A stretch of DNA of 64,000 bases from Symbiodinium natans (GCA_905221605.1 CAJNDS010002430.1:65520-129519); one strand, 5' to 3'; shown: positions 46,801-60,030, counted from the first letter of the stretch. The notes: generated by a model from the sequence alone, not told the origin. Numbers and translations: made by a program.

Positions 46801-48680
46801 CTCGAACTGCCACAGGACGACCCCAATGACGAGTCTTCACTTCTGAAGTTACCCACATAGCCAGACACAGCTGAGGCTCATCCAAGCAATGGCAAACACC
46901 GGAAATATTATGTTCCACATGTAGAACCTGAAGCTGCACATGGGTTTCCATTTTTCCACTCTACGTTGCCAACGGCTGATGGTTCACACATGCTACGAAT
47001 TGTTACCAGCGTAGCATCCAACATCAGAGCACATGTGGCCACATTCGCTGTGACCTCATTCAACCAGCTAGGGCAGGTAGGGCCGAGCACCGTGGCAGCT
47101 CTTCAATCCGGATATGAACGGAACCAGTCTGCCAAGCAGCTGATATTTGCGCTGCACGAAGACGCTGATCTTTACAATCGGAAAGCGGTGCCCCTGGCAC
47201 AGGTGAAGTCGGCGGTCTCTGCTGAACTGAAGTGGAAAAACATCACTGGCCTGAGCACTCTGCTTTGCTCGGGTCCAGGAAGTCCTGGACTCTTGACAAC
47301 CACCCCTACTATCCAAGCAGTGGGACCTTTAGAGCTTTCGCATGCATCAGAGTCTGACCAGCATAAATGCAGCCGAGGAGCTTCACGACCACCTTCTTAG
47401 GCTTGGTCCACGAGTTACCCAGGCTGAAGACACACAGGTTGACTCGTGACTGGAATTGTTCGTCGCCTGTGAGGCAGAGAAGCCCTCGAAGAAAACTATG
47501 CGGCAAGCGGCAAGATGTTTCATGGGAAATGCCAGCCCTGAGCCCAAACACAACCAGGTCAAGCGGTCCTGACCCACTTGCCATATTCTTCCTAGACCTC
47601 TTCTGTTTGCACAAAGATCCACAGCTGCTTCTGAGCGCGGTGCGAGAACGGATGAAGCGAAGCTGTTCTTGTAGTGCTTCTTTTTCTTTGCGCTCACATT
47701 GCCTCAAATGTCCGACAATATTTCCCGGTGCGTGGCTTCTGCTCAGAAATGACGAGAATTCAGAAAAGGATATGATGAGTATTCAATAAAAACCACGTTT
47801 TGGCTGCTGTACACCGGCAGCACCTTCGCATGTCGACAGCCAGCCCACAATACAACCTGGAAGGAAGTAGCGCCGACCATTTGCTCCTCAGTGACACACC
47901 AAGGCAAAGGGTCACCGACAGCTCCTGACTGTCGAAGGGGAATTCTTGCAGCTCGAACTTTTCGCCGAACTCACCGGAAATCACCTGGACTGGTTGAAAA
48001 TGAGGCAAACAAACGGCAGCATACTTTCAGAAGGGAAGCTTCATCTTGGAAAGACTCTCAAGGAACAGTTCCAGCAGTTGACACGTCAAGCGTTGTTCCA
48101 CACTTTTCTCAGTCCCACAATATTTTCAGGATCCGTGCATAAACCACAATATCTCCGGCGCAATCCTATATTCAAACCTGCACAGCTCGTCAATGCCACT
48201 GACATGCCGACAACAACTTTAATGCTCGACCAAGTTCATAGTATCAAACCGTGGGGGCCTGTCGGCCACAATCCAAACAGATCCACAAAACTTGCCTCGG
48301 CCTCCGGATGACAGGTGCCGGAACAAGATGAACAAGCATACCAAGATCTGGTCTCCTTCCCAACAACCTGACACCCCAGCCTACCGGACAGTTTGGTCGG
48401 CCTCCGGACTTCGGGCAGCGTTTCGGACCCCCTGGAACGCCCAAGCGAACTCAAGCGAAAGAGCCCTCAGCATTGCATTCCACAGCTGCGCCCGCGGAAC
48501 CCCCTAACCTAAGACGCAGCAACCGCTTATTCACGGGCGGCCGACGAAACTAAAGCCGGAGCTTGGTCGCAACGCGTTTCAATGGCCGCTCGGCTTGCAG
48601 AGCTCACGCAGCTTCAGCCTCTGTTCATCATCCGCACCCTGCGTTAAAAGCACAGTCGGGCGCGGTGCAAGGGGATGGGC
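43890..48680. other. Unassigned sequence, no gene recognised
   Basis: Nearly 5 kb of unique-looking DNA. Reading frames of 60-145 residues occur on both strands (for example 46,966-47,400 plus and 47,309-47,707 minus), but they overlap each other, lack family motifs, and are as expected by chance in DNA of this composition. Intron-rich genes with short exons could be hidden here. Confidence 0.45.
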
Positions 48681-48786
<106 letters not shown>

Positions 48787-48789
48787 CCA

Positions 48790-49185
48790 GTCGTAACGGC
48801 GAGGACACTTAAAACCTCTACTCATGGTCCAGGCCATTACGTCAGTAAGGAAGCAGACGCCGAGGAATGCCCCAGACCAATGCTTCCCTGAACATTCACA
48901 GCTGCCTTCAGCAAACTGCTCCCCAGCACGGCGCTACAGCGGCAGCCTACGACCCTTTGACTACGAACATGAATTTCAAGACAATTGTCGGATCTTGCAA
49001 GGCTGGACCTCATTGCACACCAGGCTGCCCACGAAAGCTGCACCTCTTCAACTTCACCGCCGGATGTTGCTTTGAGAACCAGCGAAGGACAATCATCTCT
49101 TGACAGCTCGTTCCGTAAATTCCTCAGTGTCTCATTGCGCGAATACGGAAGTGAGATTCTGCTGGTCCGACTACAAACTGCAGCC
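48790..49185. other. Unassigned sequence
   Basis: About 400 bases between the CAG tract and the minisatellite copies; nothing recognised. Confidence 0.45.
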
Positions 49186-49186
49186 A

Positions 49187-49320
49187 AGAAGAAAAAACGC
49201 GATTTTGTTACGGACATTTTTGCCCATTTGTTATGGACATCTCTGTGTCCATCGAGCTATGTCAAGAAGAACAGGCGCCATTTTGTTGTGGACATTTTTG
49301 TGTTCGTCGAGCCTATGTTT
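49187..49320. repeat. Two outlying copies of the 62-bp minisatellite
   Basis: Two units with the core GCCATTTTGTTRYGGACATTTT and TCGAGCYTATGT, matching the array at 51,230-51,800. They are about 2 kb from that array, in the same orientation. Confidence 0.8.
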
Positions 49321-49369
49321 GTGACGGGCGCGGGTCATGTACAGACTGGAAATCATGAAATAATAAAAT

Positions 49370-49735
49370 AGAGAAATGCTTGCGAGAAAACTGAGAGAAC
49401 AATTGCGAGAAAATTGCAAGCAGTTTCCGACCAGCAGAAAGAACATCGCAAGAAATCTGCAGGAAATTGGCCGGAATTTTGTGAGGAAATTGTGAGAAAA
49501 TTGAGCGTTTCAGGCTCTTGTGCAATCGTTCTCTAAATTATCGCTAATTTCTCTTTTATTTCTTGCTTATTTCTCGCTAAGTTCTTGCTAATTTCTTGCT
49601 ATTTCCCTTGGAAAACCATCGAACCCGAGAAAACAAGAGATTTTGGGACTAGACGGATCTTAGTGAGAGATTTGCAAGAAAATAATGAGAAACTAGCAAG
49701 AATGCAGAGAGAAAATTGCGAAATTAGAGGAGGCA
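49370..49735. repeat. A-rich GAGAAAATTGCGA repeats and TTTCTTGCTAA repeats
   Basis: Many imperfect copies of GAGAAAATTGCRAGAAA at 49,370-49,510 are followed at 49,535-49,610 by TTTCTTGCTAATTTC repeats, roughly their complement, then purine-rich copies again at 49,660-49,725. The segment could fold back on itself. Confidence 0.65.
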
Positions 49736-49739
49736 TTGT

Positions 49740-50340
49740 ATAGATTAATTTAAAAGGACCCTTCAATTCTTGAAAAGCCTTTAAACTCCTTAAAATTTTG
49801 AGAGGCCTCTGGCTTTCAACATTTCAAGGATGTTAAGGAATGTAAAAGGCCACTTAGATACTTTAAAATCCGTAAAATCTTGAAAAAACAAACTATTTTG
49901 GTAAATGCCCGGCCCGTTTGAATTTTTAAAAATCCGTACATTCCTTCAAATCCTTGAAATTTTGAAACAAAATAGTTATTTTGGGAAACGGCCCGGCCCA
50001 TTTAAATATTCTAATTATGGTTTCAGCACCTCTAGGGCTACAGCCTTCTAATCTTTAGAGCCCTCAAGGGTTTTAGGGTTCTGACCCTCAAGGGTTGCGG
50101 GTAATGCTTAAAGCTTAGACCCTATAGGGTTAAACCCTATAGAGCTAACCCCGTCAGGAATTTTGAGATCATCTCCGAAAAGCCCTCAGGCTTTGGATTG
50201 AAATTCAAAACTCGGGGCCCTGGATTCAAGATCCCGGGGAAACTTTTTCCTGGAACCTTGAATCTTGAATCTTGAATCCCGGAGTATTGAAGTTCAATCC
50301 GGAGCATTGAACTTCAATACTCCTTGTCCCTCATCGTGCT
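49740..50340. repeat. AT-rich segment with short direct duplications
   Basis: AATCCGTAMA-TTCTTG...CTATTTTGG...GGCCCGTTTGAAT occurs near 49,868-49,923 and again near 49,930-50,006. CCCTATAGGGTTAAACCCTA lies near 50,121-50,141, and TTGAATC triplets near 50,260-50,280. No gene. Confidence 0.55.
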
Positions 50341-50567
50341 TGACCATTGAGGCCTTGAAATTTAAGTACGCTATGCACTCTAGAAACGTCTCTACTGGTG
50401 CAAAATAAACATACAAATAATCAACCAGATATAAATAAAGGAAGAAGGAAAATATAATCAACACGCTGGGGCAAAGAAAACAAATTACCAACAAAAAATA
50501 AATACGCAGTGCCAGAACAAGAAAAAACAAGACAAGCAGAAAAGTTGTGGATAACTGGGGGGGGTAC

Positions 50568-50586
50568 CATATATATATATATATGT
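50568..50586. repeat. Short (AT)n tract
   Basis: About nine AT dinucleotides. Confidence 0.8.
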
Positions 50587-50609
50587 GAGATTGAGGTTTT
50601 CCTCTTGAA

Positions 50610-50945
50610 ATATAGTAGGAAGCCGAGAAGCGAGGAAGCCAAGAATCCAAGAAGACACAAAACCAAAATTTTAAAAAAGAGCCAGAAATCCAAGAAGCCA
50701 GGATGCCAGGAAGCCACAAAGCTAAAAAGCCAAAAGAACAAAATGCCACGAAGCCGGGAAACACGAAGCCAGTAAGCCACACGGCCAAAAAGCCACGAAG
50801 CCAGGAAGCCGAGAAGCCAAAAAGCCAAGAAGCCGCAAAGCCAAGAAGCCGCAGAGCCAAGAAGCCAAAAAGCCACGAAGCCAGGAAGCCGAGAAGCCAA
50901 AAAGCCAAGAAGCCGGGAACCAGAAGCCGAGGAACCGTAGCCGAC
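50610..50945. repeat. 9-10 bp AAGCCAAGA minisatellite
   Basis: About 30 imperfect copies of AAGCCANGA with AAGCCGAGA and AAAAGCC variants. The minus strand gives a hydrophobic Phe/Leu/Trp/Gly repeat frame of about 200 residues, which is explained fully by the repeat and should not be read as a membrane protein. Confidence 0.85.
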
Positions 50946-51229
50946 AGCCAGATCCTAGTTTTTTTCTTACAAAAGAAAATAGAGAAAATTAAGGTTCCCT
51001 ATTAAAGAAAAGAGAAAATTAAGGTTTTGTCTGTGAAACTAGAACAAAATCCAGATTTTCCTACGAAATTTTTTCCTACAAAAATATAGGAAATTTGCGA
51101 AAAACAGAGAAAATTCAGGTTTTCCTCTTAAAATATAGAGAAAATGGAGTATTTCGTAGTAAAATGCAGAGCCAAGCCCTAAACCTTATTCAAAAAAAAA
51201 CCCAAAAAAATCCCCCAAAAAAATGCACC

Positions 51230-51800
51230 TCCAGAAGAAGATAGCGTCATTTTGGGCATTTTTGTCCATATTGTTACGGACCTCTCTGTGTCCATCGAGC
51301 CTATGTCAAGAAGAACAGGCGCCATTTTGTTACGGACATTTTTGTGTTCGTCGAGCCTCTGTCAAGAAGAAAGGCACCATTTTGTTACGGACACGTTTGT
51401 CTTCGTCGAGCTTATGTCAAAAAGAAAAGGCGCCATTTTGTTACGGACATCTCGGTGTCCATCGAGCCTATGTCAAGAAGGAAACGCGCCATTTGGTTAC
51501 GGACATGTTTGTATTCTTCGAGCCAAGGTCAAGAAGAAAAGGCGCCATTTTGTTACAGGCGGCTCTGTGGTCATCGAGCCTATATCAAGAAGAAGAGGCG
51601 CCATTGTGCTACGAACATCTCTGTAGATCGAGCCTATGTCAAGAAGAAGAGGCGCCATTTTGTTGCGGACATTTTTGTGCTCATCGAGCCTATGTGAAGA
51701 AGAAGAGGCGCCATTTTGTTACGGACACTTTTGTTTTCGTCGAGCCTATGTCAAGAAGAAGAGGCGCCATTTTGTTACGGACATCTTTGCGCTCGTCGTT
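51230..51800. repeat. 62-bp minisatellite, about nine copies
   Basis: Unit: AAGAAGAAGAGGCGCCATTT, then TGTTACGGACA, a variable TTTTTGTG block, then TCATCGAGCCTATGTC. Copies differ mainly in the middle block. Plus-strand frames (Ser-Arg-Arg-Arg-Gly-Ala-Ile-Leu-Leu and others) are repeat translations. Confidence 0.9.
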
Positions 51801-51829
51801 CACAAAGGCGCTAGGAACACTGCTCATAT

Positions 51830-54800
51830 GAAGAGGTTACCAGGTTGGGCCACACAAGTCTGGGTCCTGTTTTGGCTTGAAAGTTCACATGAAAGAAGAA
51901 GAAGAAGAAGAAGGAGCTGCCAAGGTGCTCAACTGACAATTTGCAGCGACCTCGCTTCATATCTTTGTCGAGATACTGGTCCCGCACCTTCTGCAAAACC
52001 TGGGACTTGGCAAAACTGGGAGACTCTGTTGGCTGACTCCGTCTTCCACCAGGATCTCTCAAGCGGCTCACAAACTGAATCCACACAAGCCCAACTCCTT
52101 TCTCAGCAAACTCCATATCCGCTTGGGTCACAAGAATTCTAGTCTATCTAGTGCTGGGTCGCATCCTAAACCTGCAAACATGTGTCCTGAGTTTGACCCC
52201 GATAACTTTCTCTCCTCGTCAGCACTTTCTTGGATGTCTTCTAGGTGCACGTCGGTCTTGGTTTGACCAAGCCTGGGCCAACCGGAGATTGGCAGCAAGA
52301 CCAGCTAGCTGCTATACAACTTTACATGTTTCTGATGCTTCCAGCTGATGATACCCACACCTAGGTCCTAGGTTTGGTAGCAGAACTAGCGCACCGAAGC
52401 CAAAGCCTCAAGGATGAAATCTCCAAGACCTCAAGGCCAGCATAAACCAAATAAACTTGTAGGAACTCGGATTTGTTCATGTCTCCGCCTGGTACTGGGC
52501 AACCCAACAAAGGTTGAAATCGAAAGCTTGCACGAAAACACACTGCAGCCATCCATAGTTTAGAAGATTCCCAGAATATTGTTGGGATTGCTGTGCCTGG
52601 CTCAGCCTTCGATGTTGTGCAAAGAAACATATGGTAAGCCGAGCTATAGGAAAAAGGACGCATATTGGATGTCTCAATCTCCCTTAAAAGAAGCAATGCC
52701 AGCACCAGCACGATCACCCCTAAGGCTCTTGTAAAGCTTTTGATAGGGCCCCGAAGCCTGAGCATTGCAATTCTTCACCTGAAGGCCATGTTCCAACACC
52801 CCATAAGTCCTAAACTTTGGAAACCATAACCCTAGGCCCACCTACAATGAGCAGCCAATCTAAAGCATTCTTCGCGAATTTCCATACCATAACTTCCCCA
52901 AAGCCCACAATCCAACACTGAACGCTTGAAGAAGCTGACTCGAACAAGGTTAATGGTCTCTCCACCCCCGCCAAGATCGGGGACCAGCACAGCACACAAA
53001 CAATTGCTACCGCCCACCTGTTCCCAGCTATCCACATGCAATGGCAAGCACTTGCCATCCCATCACGGCGACAGGAGTTCTAGCTAAAATGCATGCTAGT
53101 GTGGTCATACGTCTCTTCCACAAGAAACGATCACACACGAACAGGAGGGAGGGGCTGCACAACTTGCGCGAGTTTTCTGGCTTCATGTGGAAAGCACGCG
53201 ATCATGCTTGAACGTTCCATGCTGCAACTGAATTGTCTACCACAGGCCGCTATGTACTGCTGCCATGGGAGCCGGCTGAAACGTCCATCTCGACCACATA
53301 TATGCCCTTTCGGACTGTAGAAGTGCGAATCGACCAAGGTGCTTTATTTCGATGTTCGCCGGGTCTGGCACGACGTGCTTCTGAAGGAACTTGCAGCACT
53401 TCTCCATCTGCCGCAGCTGAATGCCAGCGCCACCCACACAGCACACAAAACATCACAAAACTTACAACCCAGAAACTGAAAACCCTCATGACTTCAGTAC
53501 AAACAACCTATACCCAAGGGTATATCTTTTGGGTTCGCCATGTTTTTTCGACGTACCGAACATCACTGAGCGACTTAGCGACCGGACATGGTCGAGACCC
53601 GTTTCTCTGGAATGGCTTACGAATCCCTTCTAGCTTGCTCCGTGCTTGACAACTTTTTAGACGAGCTGCAAGCAAGCTCCGAAACAGCCAGCCTACCGAC
53701 TGTTGCCATACGGATTTTCGCAAGTTCAACTCTGCCTCTTGATGGTACATGGGTACCGTACCCAGACCCCGGGGAGGCTGAAACTACTTCATGAAGGAAA
53801 CTTCCCCTGCGACGATCCTAGCAAAACCGAAACAGCCGCCGCGAAACTCCTGACTGGCTGAAGGGACCTGCCTTTTCCCTCTCTTTGTTTGGATCCTCCT
53901 TAGCCAGGCTGCCAACAAGCACAGCCCATGCACCGACATGACTTTCAAAACTCATCACAGATATTGTTTCCGCTCTGACAGCAAAACTATCAACCGGAGG
54001 CTTCCAGGCAAACATGCATCGCTTAATGACTATCGGTTTTACAAGGCAAGTGACCGATAGCGCATTTTTGTCAAGCCTCGGTACCAAAGCCGCCCAGTTG
54101 CTTTTGGCTAGGGTTTTTGGGGATCTGCAAACAATGACCCAACATTTGCCTAGCACAGGGGGGTTATCTACAACGAACCCATCTCTTGCCCAAGCCACAG
54201 GATGTAGCATCTTCCAGTTTGGACAAGCAGCTTTCGCCGAGCTTGAAAGAATAAACGAGCCTGGAAGCTTTCCTCAAGCTGTTTGATCCTGGGATCTGCT
54301 TTGGAATGTGCAATCTGACATGCGAACTCTCCTTATTTTTCTCGTGCTGCACCTGTGAAATGAACTAACGGGAGCGGCTGCGTCAACTTGTCGACATTGA
54401 CGCGCACCTCCATGACGTGCAGTGGGCAACCTCAGCTGTGCTGAATCTCAAAAAAGAAAATCCACAACAAGGCCCCACTTCACAATCAACTGGGCAGCAA
54501 TTCTCATCGGCCCGCACCGGCTCATCTTCACTGCTACTGTCAGTGCCAGTGGAAGTGCCGTCATCGCGGAGCAGTTGCCGAGCCATGCTTGCAAACTGGC
54601 TTAGATGGGATCTTCGAATGGGGCCACCATAGCTGCAAGCAGTCATGAAACTCCAAGTTGTTACACCCGCTCACGCCACACGCATTATCTAGAAATGAAC
54701 TTGTGTAGCATGGGGAACCACAACAAAATTTGCCTCGGCCCGGCACATAGAGACCACCCTAAAACCAACAGTGTGCGAGCATGAAAAGCCCGGAGGCACC

Positions 54801-57008
54801 TCTGGACTCACTCGGCCCGGAAAGCCGGTCATGCGCAAGCAACCACACTGATGGATGTAGCTCCGCCTGCAGTCCGACACGCGTTGGTGTGGCAGAACCT
54901 GCCGTGCCTCTTTTAGCTCGAAACCCTACAAAAGCCCCAAACCGAACTCCAAACTGAAGGTTCCAACCCACAAACCTCCGCCCCCGACCATTCAAAAGGT
55001 CACCGCCCACCTCTAAACTGCGTTGCTGTTCGGGATCCCAGATTGCCATAAGAAGGAAACAAGTATTGAAACAAGATTATCTACCTGGACAACGACCCTC
55101 TGAAACCGACCTTGGGGCGTCGCGTCGATGCACGGTTTCTGGACGGTCAATCCCCCAACACAAAGCTCCGACCAACTTCCAGCCGAAGCCCGTTCAAAAA
55201 CTCCTCTCCCCGCCGCCCCCCCGCCTCGAAGGCCTTGATTATGGGCCGCGGCCAGTCGCAGCCACTAAGCTGACAAAGATGGCCATGCCGACAACGACCT
55301 TCGGGCTGCCAGGACTTCAATCTCGAAAGAACCTCTATATTCGAGAAGCAGCCGGAGTATGTAAAACTCAGCTTGCCACGCAAGAACGGACTCTGTAAGC
55401 ATGCCCCATGGCGTTTGTGCTGTTGCAAGCACTCGCTGTTTCTGGCAACTTGCTCAGCGCATGACGTGTTGGCATTCGCCTTTGAAGATGATCTGGGCAC
55501 GTGCAGAGCGGATGCTTCGACCTTGGAATAGCGTCTGAAGTTTGGCGCTGGAGCTTAGGGTTACGAAGTCTGGGAAATTCCATGTTGCGCCACTTGAGCT
55601 TTCAAGGGCTACACCCGCAAATCATAGTCGAGAAGCCCTCCTAACCCTTGAACCTAAAAGGAACAACCGACAAAAGAAAACTCAAGCGGAGCAACCTGTG
55701 GCCACGAAGCGCCTTGATTCAAAGAACACAACTTGGGGTCACGTGATTCATATCTCATAAGCAGATACCCGATCGAGATATGGGCCCAGCAACCTTTAAT
55801 CGAGTGATCTTGTGACTCGGCAGATAGTGGAAGCATTTCGGTGACTTGCAGGGTCATTAAGTTGACAAGTGAAGATCAAGCAGATACACATAATAACACC
55901 TTTCAATTTTACAGCAGATAAATGGATGTTGAACGGCAGTGATCCGCCTCAACCCTTTGAACACGCAAGGCATGAGCAGATGCTTGTCCTATCGTTGCTT
56001 CACCAATTACAATGTCCTCCCATATTTCGGGGCTTCTTCACTTTAAACCCTTAAAGCCTTCCCATCAGCCCATATGATCCTACGAGTTCTGCTGTGCTGC
56101 TGGCGATACCTTTTGGGGTTCCCGGACCGGTTTTGGGTTTGGGGATGTACCTTCGGGGTATGGGATTGAGGACCGAGCCCCATGCTGCGGCTGAGGAATC
56201 AACTGACGGATGCCACAGCCTCCAGACTGCTCAGAGGTAAGGTCTTGGGGGTCTTGGCGAACAAGGACTTGACGTTCAAAGGCGCTGAAGACGCGTAGGC
56301 AAAGAAGGTTGAGAAGGGCTTGCCGCATGCGAGGTACCCATGACTCAGAGATGCTCGAGGCCCTGAATCCTCAAACCCTACACTCCCCTCAACGTCCCTG
56401 CAGGGCCTTCAGAACCCCCCAAACCGCCCCATGAAGTGCTGCCTCCAAAGCATCGCAAGCGAACCGGGCGCCTTGAGACCCCACTGAAAGACCCTTTCCG
56501 GGCTCCGTGGGGCTTCTGCACTTCTTAAGGCATATGACTTTTTGGGGGGCAAAGGAGTATGGAGACGGCCAGATAATCGACACTTTCCTAAGCATTCCTA
56601 GATACCGTATCCACGGCCAAACCCCATACGCTTCCCACAACCCCTGCATGGTGCTGTACATCTTATTCTTGAAGGTCAATCCTCCAAATTTCTCTGAGAA
56701 ACTTTTCGAGAACATGCTCTTCTCCCAAGCCCTCCCAGGATCCTGTTCTTCGTTGCAAGAAACCGCTTACTGAGGAACTGCCTTCCAGGGACGAAATACG
56801 TAGATGCACTAAGACGTCGGAAAATAAGAAAGGGTTCTGGCATTCAGCAGGGTTCAATACGTTTGCCTCGCCGACTCGGCTGGCGAAGTTAACGCAGGCA
56901 CGTACGTCACATCACATGGCATCGGCTCCGGTTGAGGATCTAATTACTGCTGTCTTGCAACTGAAGTTGCCTCGCAAACTTTGACGCCAACGATGCATCC
57001 GGCTTTTC
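51830..57008. other. Unassigned sequence, no gene recognised
   Basis: About 5 kb. A short (GAA)n lies at 51,894-51,911. Reading frames of up to about 140 residues occur on both strands without family motifs. No RNA gene was recognised. Confidence 0.45.
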
Positions 57009-57011
57009 CGC

Positions 57012-57053
<42 letters not shown>
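57012..57053. repeat. (CT)n microsatellite
   Basis: About 20 uninterrupted CT dinucleotides. Confidence 0.92.
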
Positions 57054-57054
<1 letters not shown>

Positions 57055-57109
57055 AACCGGCTGCGCAAAATCACGCCACGAAAGCACCCAATACATCGCG
57101 AGAATGAGG

Positions 57110-57540
57110 GCCGCGCCCCTTAACGGCAGCTTGCTTGCTAGGCACCAATCCACAAGGTCGCATGTTACTCGCATGTTCCAATCTTTTTCCCTGCGGATGT
57201 CAGCTGGTAAGTCCGTTAAGCTAGGGGCTGACCGATCGATCAGCTGTTTCTTCAAAAGCCAAGAGCGTTGGCTGCTGAGCCCTGCACATCAAGCAGGAGC
57301 GAGTTCTCTAGTTGGTGTGCGATTGTTTCCAATAAAGTGTCAAGCCGTTCGGGTCCCTCATGGGTCAAGGATGGTCAAGGGTCTCACAAAAGTAAGCGAA
57401 GGCCGATCGAACAAAATCTTGAACGCGAGCCGATGGGGGAACAAACCGAATTACATAAGGTCCTAAGGTTGAACCGATGCTCATGATGCCCGTGCTCGCA
57501 GGCATGCATGGGCATGATCAGCATACTTGGGGCGTCCCCC
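57110..57540. repeat. Dispersed repeat, copy 2 of 2
   Basis: Partner of 38,640-39,180, same orientation. The best-kept part is 57,196-57,345. A (CT)n tract lies just before this copy and not before the other. Confidence 0.6.
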
Positions 57541-57559
57541 TGAAGATGGCAGTTGGTGC

Positions 57560-57915
57560 TCTGCTTAAATGAAGATTCTAGTCCAGAGTGCACATCATGA
57601 GCATCATGTGGGTGTCACCCGCACAAATCAAGCACAGTGCCATCAGCAGGGTCGCCTCGGGCAGCGCAGTGGCTGCGCTGAACGAAATTTAGGTCTTCAG
57701 TGATTTGGGAACTGCGGGCTGCGCTTGTGACATGGCCCACCCCCGGTGTGGGCGTGAATAACTCGTGAGTCTTGGTGTGGGGTCAAAAGGCTTCTTTGGG
57801 TTAAGGATTTTGGTAAGGTCGCTGGCTGCGTCAGCAGACTTTCGAAGCTTCACAACTTTGGGGGTTTCGTCATTTCCCAGTTCATGGGTATAGACTATGT
57901 TTTTGCTATTGGCCT
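57560..57915. other. Unassigned sequence
   Basis: No gene, RNA or repeat recognised. Confidence 0.45.
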
Positions 57916-57921
57916 GAGCCC

Positions 57922-58064
57922 TAAGCCTTGAACCCTAAACCCTAAACCCTAAACCCGAAGCCCTAAGCCCTAAGCCCTGAGCCCTACCCGAAGCCCTAAG
58001 CCCTAAGCCCTCAGCCCTAAGCCCTCAAGCCGAAGCCCTAAACCCTAAACCCTGTTTCGGTTTC
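57922..58064. repeat. Interstitial telomere-like CCCTAAA tract
   Basis: About 20 units of CCCTAAA and variants CCCTAAG, CCCGAAG, CCCTGAG and CCCTCAG. CCCTAAA is the complement of the TTTAGGG telomere repeat reported for dinoflagellates and plants. The tract is degenerate and internal, so it is a relic or an interstitial insertion and not a chromosome end. Confidence 0.85.
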
Positions 58065-58334
58065 TTCGGTTTAAGGTTTAGAGTTTTCCCTGAAACCCTC
58101 CTGCCTCTATACCCTTAAATACACAAGACAGCTCACGCCCCAAGCTCTCCTCTTGGCAAACCTCAACAATGTCCTGCAAGCCCAAATTCCTGAATTCTAC
58201 TTTGACTCTGTCGAATTCAGAGTTTAGGCTTTCGAGTTCACGGTTGAGGCTTCACCGTTATGCCCAATTACCCTGAACCATACACCACACACTGCAAGCC
58301 CGAAGCTATAACACTGAAGTAAACTGAACTGGCT

Positions 58335-58590
58335 AATTCGCTGTAAATACCAACATTTCCATACAAGCGGACAGCCTTGAGCCCTTGCTTGTCTACTCGT
58401 CCAGAAACGTGTAACCTGAGGCTTTCAAAACTTAACGTCTCACGAAACCTGTCTTAACATGCAAATTCGCTGTAAATACCAGTATTTCCGAAAAAAAGAC
58501 TTCTCCAATAAAGCGAATTCTGAAACTCCAAAAATCGTGAATGCACGAAAACACTGCTATTTACAGTGAACTCGGCCGAAATTATCAAAA
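58335..58590. repeat. Short direct and inverted repeats around CTGTAAATACCA
   Basis: ATTCGCTGTAAATACCARYATTTCC occurs near 58,338 and 58,466; the inverted form CTGCTATTTACAGTGAA occurs near 58,554. The spacing of about 100 bp would allow fold-back. Confidence 0.55.
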
Positions 58591-58599
58591 CCCTCGGTA

Positions 58600-59380
58600 A
58601 AAACGGGGTTTTCGGACATGCGCTACGGAGCACCCAAGCACGGAAACATTAAAAGGTTTTAGACTTGAAACCCCTCAACACAATGTGGTTTTTTGGCGGG
58701 ATCGTTGACCGCGCCGTAACCTTCTTTTAGGATACTGGTTGAGAATCGTGCAAAAACATGGGGGGGGGTACAGGATAATATGAGGTCTGGGGCCAGCTCT
58801 GCTTGCTGTTAGGGTGATAAGGGGCGTTCGCGAAGCAACGCGCTGCCACCATGAACAATCCCCACGCCCGATGAGACTCGCTGTCTAGTTGTCATCTCTG
58901 CATGGCTTCTCATGGGTTCACAAAGAGATCCCTTCGACTCCAGAGACTCGTCCTACCTCCACAGCCCACCAAAGAGCGGGGTCCGCCATTGACTGCCTGA
59001 ATTAGGGAGTATTCCAGAAATTGTAAAGGAGATCTGGTGTGATTGAAGGGCTTGCTAGCGGAGAGTAATTCCTTGAATTGCTGACGGGGGCCCGCTGGCG
59101 GGGCCTTGGCAGCAAGGTCCACGAGGCCCGCCACCTATCCTCAATAATGCATTTGCTTTTGCAATTGTTGCTCATTGACGTTTCGGGGCATGGCAGGATC
59201 TTCCTTAGATTGTATTCGGGCCCCGTGGACACAAATTCAAGGAACATATTGTTGCCAGGAAATTTCTGGGCACAGCGGGGTCCACTGGCAGGACCCGCTG
59301 TCCGAGCCCTTTGTAAGAAGAATCCTCAAACTGTAATGTTGACTAAGGCAGATTGCATAAAGATTTTGGGCCGCCAGCGG
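58600..59380. other. Unassigned sequence
   Basis: No recognised gene. A GGGGGGGG run lies near 58,760. Confidence 0.45.
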
Positions 59381-59384
59381 GCTG

Positions 59385-59505
59385 AGGCTCCCTGGCTAGT
59401 AAAGCAACATTTCGGGCTGAGCCTCCCTGGCCTGCTTATAGTAACGCGACATTTCGGGTACGATTGCCCACCTGAGCCTCCCTCGCCTGCTTACTATTTG
59501 AGATA
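59385..59505. repeat. Outlying copies of the GCCTGCCTGG repeat
   Basis: Three imperfect copies of CATTTCGGG...TGAGCCTCCCTGGCCTGCTTA, related to the larger array at 60,035-60,680. Confidence 0.7.
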
Positions 59506-59509
59506 GCTG

Positions 59510-60030
59510 AGAAAGACAGAGATAGGAGAGATAAAAAAAGAGATAAAACAGAACTAGGTGATAGGAAACGTTTTCTAATTTTGTTATTTTATCTCTTTCT
59601 TTATTTCCTTTTGTATCTTCCTTGTCTTTTTATTTATTTTTCCGAGAACTTTTCTGAAGCAAAACGGCGAGAATTCCATGATCGCTCAGATGTCGAAATA
59701 TCACCTCGAACTGGAGGCTAATACTGCTCTCCATATAGATGTAAATGGTTGCAAGGTGAGCGAGGCGGGCTATTTTTTCTCGACGCGCAGCTTGCGGTTT
59801 GTTTTGGGCTGAGGGGAGGAGAGAAGAGCAGCTCGGTTTAGGGGGGACAGGATGAGCGTTGCTCTTCTCCTCTTCGAAGTTCGTGCCAGCGGCAGCCTGG
59901 AGGTCGGCTAGGCGAGGGCTCGCAGGGAAGGCTTGGGCTTGAGCTGCAGGCTAGGAGGGTCCATTTTGAGCCAGTGGTTCGGTGATTTCAGGCAACAGTT
60001 CGGCACAGTTGCCCGCGGAGCCTAGCGTTG
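59510..60030. other. Unassigned, with AT-rich low-complexity part
   Basis: A purine-rich then pyrimidine-rich stretch lies at 59,510-59,650 (GAGATAAAA... and TATCTCTTTC...), partly self-complementary. The rest is unassigned. Confidence 0.45.

Noticed and set aside
46966-47707. Overlapping frames of 130-145 residues on both strands
   Set aside because: They overlap each other on opposite strands and show no motifs, good splice signals or homology that I can recognise.
50294-50908. 204-residue hydrophobic 'membrane protein' on the minus strand
   Set aside because: Its Phe/Leu/Trp/Gly pattern follows exactly from the AAGCC minisatellite.
51230-51800. Possible spliced-leader relics in GCCATTTTGTTACGG
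   Set aside because: Shares only GCCATTTTG with the dinoflagellate leader; the rest differs, and the motif is part of the 62-bp minisatellite.
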